Shown piece by piece: positions 59,121 through 64,000 of a DNA stretch of 64,000 nt (position 1 is the stretch's first letter; the number at the start of each line of letters is the position of its first letter). Location of the stretch: positions 21,775,923 to 21,839,922 of the forward strand of contig OY992834.1 in NCBI GenBank assembly GCA_963921425.1, given 5' to 3'. The translations under genes were made by a program, and so were the position numbers. The stretch comes from Dryas octopetala (lineage: Eukaryota; Streptophyta; Magnoliopsida; Rosales; Rosaceae). A model generated the notes under the pieces. The model was given only the letters and a program-made list of their open reading frames with translations, did no database searches and was not told the DNA's origin.

Positions 59121-59587
59121 GGTTTCAAAATTACTAATGATATCATAAGTATCTTACATATCGGAATGCAGTTTTTAAGATATCAGAAATGATTAATATC
59201 TGATAACGATGGTGGTATATCATATCAGATTATCAAACAAATACGATATCTAATATAGTATAGACATCAGTGTATAACCGATATGTAATATGGGAGAATA
59301 GATATCAGCACTCAATATATCGGTTGGAAACCTAAATAGATATCGGTTTATCACTGATATATATTAAGGTTTTTCTTGTAGTGTTCAAAAAAAAAAGTTG
59401 TTTAGGTTGATTTTACTAGGCCCTTGCTTTGTTTGTTTTAATATATGTATTATTTATCATATAAAAAAAAAAATTATGGGCTTAACATGTTAGGCCACCC
59501 ATCCAAAAAAGAAAAAAAAAAAATCAACTGTTACAGAAACAGGCCAAAATGGCCAGATACAATGGTGGAAATGCAAGGCAGAAGGAT

Positions 59588-60121
59588 CTACTCCTTTGCC
59601 TTGGAGCTGGAGGCATCTTTACCCTTCCTCTTCTTGTTCTTCTGTAGTTGGTCATTGACACCTTCAATCTCGGCCAGGGTGGTGGCCATGTCAGTTGAGT
59701 ATCGAGACACAATTCTCGATAACTCATCCCTCTCCTTCTTCAGAGCGCCCACTGTGGCATAAGTAAAATCCAACTGATGCTTGAGTTCGTCCACCTGCGA
59801 ACGAAGGGAAGCAACCTCCTGAGACTTGATCAACAAGCGCTGACCCATGTTAGCAGTAGAGGCAGCACTTTGAATAGCAAATGCTAGTGAGTCTCTGATG
59901 GCATCTTCATCCTCTCAATTTGCCAACAGTCTTTAATCTCGAGGAGTGGTCACACTCCTGGCCACTTTTGCAGCTATCCCATCATTCAGCATCACAGAAT
60001 TCTCCACTGTGATTGGACAATCCCCTATGGTGAAACTTGGAGTCCAAGTGGCACTGTTTTGCCCTTGCTGGCCAGAAGCGAAAGTGTTCAAGTCCAACTC
60101 TAAGTTGACTGGAGTTGTCAT
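59588..60121 (-). pseudogene. Antisense ORF, copy A (two stops)
   Basis: The minus-strand frame from ATG at 60,121 reads TPVNLELDLNTFASGQQGQN, FTIGDCPITVENSVMLNDG, FAIQSAASTANMGQRLLIKS and a coiled-coil-like SLRSQVDELKHQLDFTYATV. It ends in the basic KNKKRKGKDASSSKAKE. TAA (59,933-59,935) and TGA (59,915-59,917) interrupt it. It is an evident homologue of copy B. It sits between integrase and 3' LTR of the Tat element, on the opposite strand, where Tat elements are known to carry extra antisense frames. The function is unknown. Confidence 0.8.
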
Positions 60122-60615
60122 TTCAAAGAGAAGGGGAAATGGAAGATTTGCTTCTTGCTTGACCTGAAAAAAGGAAAGAGCAGAAAAAAAAACTCAAATA
60201 TGGCTAAACTCAGAAATGGTTTGATAGTAGTCAGAACACTCTACATAAGCAGTGTGTTATAAAGGCAGAAAAGTTACCCTGAAGGTCGAGTCTGTCAGCC
60301 AACTCATGGCTCAAGACAACCATTTTTGTCAAAAACAGGTCAGCCTTACGGCCGTTCGAGCTGACATACCTAACTCTAGGTTTTGTCCTTAAGCAAATAA
60401 ATGCTAGACCTGAAGCTACGGCCTAACAAGGCCGGTTTGGAGTCAAGCCCAAAAGCTGAAGCCCATCTACGGAGTATGTAGCCCAGACAAATCAATACAA
60501 GCGCAAGTAAAGAAATATGGAGGCTTGATCATTGATAAAAAAGAAATTTTTACAAAGCATGAAAAGAAAGAAAGTCAAAAGACACAAAAGAAAAAGAAGA
60601 ATCCTACTCTTTTGG

Positions 60616-61098
60616 CTAAGAGCCAGAAGCAGCATGTTCTTCACTTTTTCTTTTCTTTCCTTGTTCCTTGACATTATTCTCAAGCCTCGAGCATCGTCCC
60701 AATAGCTCTGTCCTTTCTTGCAGGAGCATCGCGACAGTTTGGTATGAGGCACTCAACAAGCTTTGGAGTGACGCCACCTCTGCACGTAGGGCATCAATTG
60801 CTTGTGATCTAGCCATAAGACGTTCACCCATGTCCACCACCGAAGCAGCACTTTGAATGGAGAATGCCATGGATTCTCTAACAGCCGTATCATTATTCTG
60901 ACGAACCAGTAGTCGTCGATCTCCAGGGGTCGAAACGTAATTAGCCACTGCTATGGCTATGTGACCATCTACTATTACAGAGTCATTTACAGTGACAGGA
61001 TGACCTTCTACCAAGAAGGCTGGTCGCCACACTTCCCCAACCAAGACTGCCTGTCCAGGGAGGGCCATGTTCAAATCCAAGTTAGGACCATTTGCCAT
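60616..61098 (-). CDS. Antisense ORF, copy B (intact, 160 aa)
   Basis: Open from ATG at 61,098 to a stop at 60,616. The N-terminus NGPNLDLNMALPG and the segment VEGHPVTVNDSVIVDGHIAI precede AFSIQSAASVVDMGERLMA. A helical, heptad-like stretch (ALRAEVASLQSLLSASYQTV) and the basic end GKKRKSEEHAASGS complete it. The basic cluster could act as a nuclear signal and the helix as a dimerisation segment; both are guesses from sequence. Aligned with copy A it shares the order and many residues: FxIQSAAS, MGxRL, LRxxVxxL, YxTV and KKRK. It is the only open gene-sized frame left in this Tat element. It lies antisense, just upstream of the PPT. I do not know a cellular homologue. Confidence 0.65.
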   Translation of the reverse strand: MANGPNLDLNMALPGQAVLVGEVWRPAFLVEGHPVTVNDSVIVDGHIAIAVANYVSTPGDRRLLVRQNNDTAVRESMAFSIQSAASVVDMGERLMARSQAIDALRAEVASLQSLLSASYQTVAMLLQERTELLGRCSRLENNVKEQGKKRKSEEHAASGS

Positions 61099-61723
61099 TT
61101 TTTAATTTTTATGTTAGGAGAGGTGAGGTTTTTTGGTTTCTTTTGGCTGAAAGGAGGAAATTTCAAAACTTTGAACTTTGCTGGGTTTCACTGAGGATTG
61201 ATGGCGATGAACAGCAATGAAGTGCTGATTGAATGGCCAAAACGACCTTTATATAGACACGGCCTCGGATCCGTTCAACAGCTCGATCCATCCCACTCAC
61301 CAGACATCATCATCATTTTTTCCCCAAATCACGGAAAGCGGGGGCCAAAACATCATCATCAACAGTCACCCCCAAATCGCGGAAAGCGGGGGACACCTTT
61401 CCTCGTTTTTTCGGATTCACTCTGCTTTCATTGTTCTTCCACTCAGACAGCAATGATGGTGTGGACCCTAGTGTCGGTTGTCAGATCCGGGTATTTTCAA
61501 ATACTGTATACATACGTATTGATGCTGTATTTTTAGGAGCAATACATGGGTATTTACCGGGGATACTTCCATTACGACGGAAAATTTTAAATATCATAAT
61601 GACGGATACCAAGTATTGGCACCATATTTGAAGAGGATTATACTGGGCTGTAGCAGAACGTATTTTTTGAATTTGAAATGCAGGTACATTTCCTTAACCA
61701 ACTCGGCAAACAGTGTCGAAGCT
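61099..61723. other. Tat 3' untranslated region
   Basis: No further frame is supported. The inverse of this segment would be the upstream region of antisense copy B, including a possible promoter that I cannot define. Confidence 0.45.
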
Positions 61724-61744
61724 CAAGGAAATGGGGAGGGCATA
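61724..61744 (+). promoter_or_regulatory. Polypurine tract of Tat element
   Basis: CAAGGAAATGGGGAGGGCAT lies directly before the 3' LTR start, where plus-strand priming is expected. Confidence 0.8.
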
Positions 61745-62887
61745 TGTTTACACCGTAAATATCACGTTGGGCCAATGAAATGGCCGAGGCCCAGTCAGAA
61801 ATATGTGTGGCCCAACACATGAAACCGGTCCAAAATCGGAACAAGGGTGTGTTTCAGCCAGTTTACTCAACCCCCTCGAGTAACCATACAGTTTGTGCCA
61901 AGATGAAGTCTACACCAATTAGGATACCACCCAAATTTCACCTCCTTAATTTCCATCATTTTCCATTACCCATTAATTTAATTACCACCCAAATTTCCAC
62001 CTCCTTAATTTCCATCATTTTCCATTATCCATTAATTTAATTACCACCCAAATTCCTCCACCAACAAAACATAATCATTCCCTTCCATCTTCATTCTATT
62101 CTTTTTCTACATATTCCTCCACCCACAAAACATAATCATTCCCTTCCATCATCATTCCATTCTTTTTCTATATATTCCTCCACCATCAATCAACACACAT
62201 ACGTGAAAATCCAAACCAAAGAAATCTCTCATCCTCTCTTTCTCTCTTTCAAACACCAATTCCAAGCAAGCACTTCATCTCTTTCAATCTCTCTCAATCT
62301 CATCCTCTCTTTCTCAACTCTCTCCCTCTCTAACATATAAGCAATCAAACAAATCAAATTCCAAAGCTTGCCCTCCTCATCCTCTTCCTTTAACTCAAAC
62401 TCCCTTATCTCTTCACACAAACACTTTCCTCATCTCTCATCCTCAAGCTCACAGGTGTCAACAAACCAATCTCCCACCAAACAATTTTCCCCGTTTCACT
62501 AAGTTCATAACTTGCAAGCTCTCTGGATTTCTCAATAGCTCCTGTCAAGCTATTTCTCATCTCTTGTAGTTAAGTTAATTCAAGCATCCTTATTTTATCT
62601 TTTGTTAGCTCTGCCAGAGTACAACTGTCTTGGTATGATTAATTTATGAAAATGTATTCCTATATGTTTGTCATAAATATTTTGTTTACATTTATGCACT
62701 TTAATTAACCGCAAGTGTGAGTTTACATTTACGTAGAGTGAGTTTATATTTTTGATAGTGTATTCTTATACCTTCATAAATATTAAATTCCGCATTTAAT
62801 TAACGTGCGTGTGAGTTTTACATTTTTGTATTTTAATTAACGTACGTGTGAGTTTACTTTTCATGCAGAGTAAGTTTATATTATTTT
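61745..62887 (+). repeat. 3' LTR of Tat element (truncated)
   Basis: Starts TGTTTACACCGTAAATATCA like the 5' LTR and follows it to GAGTAAGTTTATATTATTTTC. There it stops against LINE sequence at 62,888, about 600 bp short. It has a private duplication of the TTAATTACCACCCAAATT segment (61,920-62,045) and extra sequence near 62,625-62,710. Confidence 0.9.
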
Positions 62888-64000
62888 CAGAGAGTAGAGG
62901 GGCCATCGAGGGGGTCCGTGTTTCCCCTACTGCCCCCTCGATTTCCCACCTCTTCTTTGCTGATGATAGTATCCTTTTCTTGAGTGCCAACAGGGAAGCC
63001 AGCCTCACTCTCAAAGAAATCTTCCAGGAATATGAGACGGCGTCTGGACAAATGATTAATTTTGCCAAGTCAGCAGTGTGCTTTAGTCCTAATGCTATTG
63101 ATGAGGTGAAGTCAACGGTGTGTAATATTCTCCAAATAAAAATTGTTGATTGTCATGAGAAATACTTGGGGTTGCCAACTTTTGCAGGTAGAGGAAATAA
63201 ACAGCTATTTCATGAAATTTTAGACAGAGTCACGAAGCGTGTAAATGGGTGGAAAGAAAAACTGTTATCACGTGCTGGGAAAGATGTTTTGTTCAAAGCC
63301 GTCCTTCAGGCGATGCCCACCTATTCGATGAGCTGTTTTCGGATGCCTAAAGGAGTGTGGCAAAAATTTCATTCCATTTTCGCCAAATTCTGGTGGGTGA
63401 AGGCTAAAAATGATTGGGGGATTCACTGGGCCACCTGGGATACAGTGTGTCGAGGAAAATATGGTGGTGGTCTTGGTTTCAGACACATTGGTGACTGTAA
63501 TCAAGCCCTGGTCGCTAAGCAATGTTGGCGTCTCCTCACTGCGCCCAACTCGCTGGTGGCAAGGATTTATCAAGCTAAATATTTCCCCAATGGACTCCTC
63601 CTCCACGCCCAGCTGGGTAGTCATGCCTCACACATCTGGAGATCCCTCCTTTGGGGCAGAGAGCTTCTTCAACTGGGACTACGATGGAGGGTGGGTACTG
63701 GGCTCTGTATTCGCATGTATCAAGATAAATGGATCCCAAGACCTTCCTCATTCCGAATCTATTCTCCTCCCATATTGGCGCTGGATACAATTGTCACTGA
63801 GCTGTTTTTGGCCCCAGGTGTTTGGAATGAACGTCTCATCGGGGAATCTTTTTGGGAGGAAGAAGCCACTGCGATTTTGAGTATCCCCCCGAGTACACAT
63901 ATGTGAGAAGACTGCCTTTTCTGGCACTATGAACAGAATGGCCTCTATAGTGTCCGTAGTGGGTACAAAATTGCTCGATCTGAAAAAGATAGAATTGCTG
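62888..64000 (+). pseudogene. L1-type LINE reverse transcriptase (partial)
   Basis: The non-LTR reverse transcriptase reads from mid-domain: HLFFADDSILFLSANREAS holds the catalytic Asp pair. Then come KYLGLPTFAGRGNKQLFHEI, KEKLLSRAGKDVLFKAVLQA and the C-terminal zinc-binding-type region ending EQNGLYSVRSGYKIARSEKD at the window edge. A TGA at 63,904-63,906 interrupts it. The 5' half, including the endonuclease, is absent; the start at 62,888 coincides with the broken LTR. The 3' end is outside the window. Confidence 0.9.

Larger units (their letters stand above)
53941..59383 (+). mobile_element. CACTA (En/Spm) transposon with captured genes
   Basis: 5,443 bp, flanked by TTC on both sides (53,938-53,940 and 59,384-59,386), the 3-bp CACTA duplication. 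The left end reads CACTATAAAAAAAACCTTAA; the right end, reversed, reads CACTACAAGAAAAACCTTAA. Sub-terminal AACCGATAT/ATATCAG repeats crowd both ends, as in other CACTA elements where they bind the transposase partner. I see no CACTA transposase, so it is non-autonomous. It carries receptor-kinase exon pieces and the end of a Ulp1-like gene. Confidence 0.94.
44464..62887 (+). mobile_element. Tat-lineage Ty3/gypsy retrotransposon (dead)
   Basis: A large element: 5' LTR, gag, protease, RT, two RNase H domains, integrase, antisense ORFs, PPT and a truncated 3' LTR. The extra RNase H between the first RNase H and integrase, and the long 3' region with antisense frames, are hallmarks of the Tat lineage. 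Stops or frameshifts affect every sense gene, and the integrase active site is deleted. A 5.4-kb CACTA transposon interrupts it at 53,941. The 3' LTR breaks off at 62,887 against LINE sequence, so the 3' target duplication cannot be read. Confidence 0.93.

Noticed and set aside
1..64000. CRISPR arrays, rRNA or bacterial-type operons
   Set aside because: The tandem repeats here lack regular unique spacers, and all genes are plant-type with introns.

Overview
The window is repeat-rich, AT-rich plant nuclear DNA, most likely from a eudicot, since every recognisable family is a plant transposable-element lineage or a plant gene fragment. Signs include GT-AG introns of plant size, PIF/Harbinger transposase plus SANT gene pairs, Tat-lineage Ty3/gypsy, CACTA, Mutator-like and L1 sequences, a germin-like exon and an S-domain receptor-kinase exon. 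I see no intact ordinary host gene, no rRNA, no canonical tRNA and no CRISPR. The window is a nest of transposons.

Layout. 1-2.6 kb: an LTR-like tandem duplication and a broken Ty3/gypsy integrase. 4.70-4.78 kb: a tRNA-like SINE head. 4,861-10,754 and 10,808-16,790: two complete PIF/Harbinger elements only 53 bp apart. Each has terminal inverted repeats, a 3-bp TAA/TTA target duplication, a three-exon DDE transposase with all catalytic residues, and a two-exon SANT/trihelix-like partner gene; both pairs look intact. The second element carries a germin-like exon fragment in an intron. 17-23 kb: a LINE RNase H scrap, a TIR element with a 492-bp hAT-like MITE nested inside it, and a Tourist-like MITE.

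23.3-28.9 kb: piled-up fragments of one LTR family. 28.9-40.4 kb: a decayed Ulp1-like (C48) protease gene on the minus strand, convergent with a MULE-like zinc-knuckle remnant. A young non-autonomous LTR element (30,611-37,412) splits its protease exon. That element's two LTRs differ by an exact 1,789-bp deletion between 12-bp direct repeats. 40.4-43 kb: an LTR start and a decayed Ty1/copia gag.

44,464 to at least 62,887: one large, dead Tat-lineage Ty3/gypsy element. In order it has an LTR, a PBS-like site present three times in a 131-bp tandem repeat, gag, protease, RT-RNase H, a second RNase H, integrase with a deletion removing the catalytic Glu, two duplicated antisense ORFs, a PPT and a truncated LTR. 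A 5.4-kb CACTA element (53,941-59,383) sits inside it and carries scraps of a receptor kinase and the end of a second, unrelated Ulp1 gene. An L1-type LINE begins abruptly at 62,888 and runs off the window.

The two Harbinger pairs (DDE endonuclease plus DNA-binding partner) are the only gene sets here that look able to work together today. The rest is a record of insertion, gene-fragment capture and decay.
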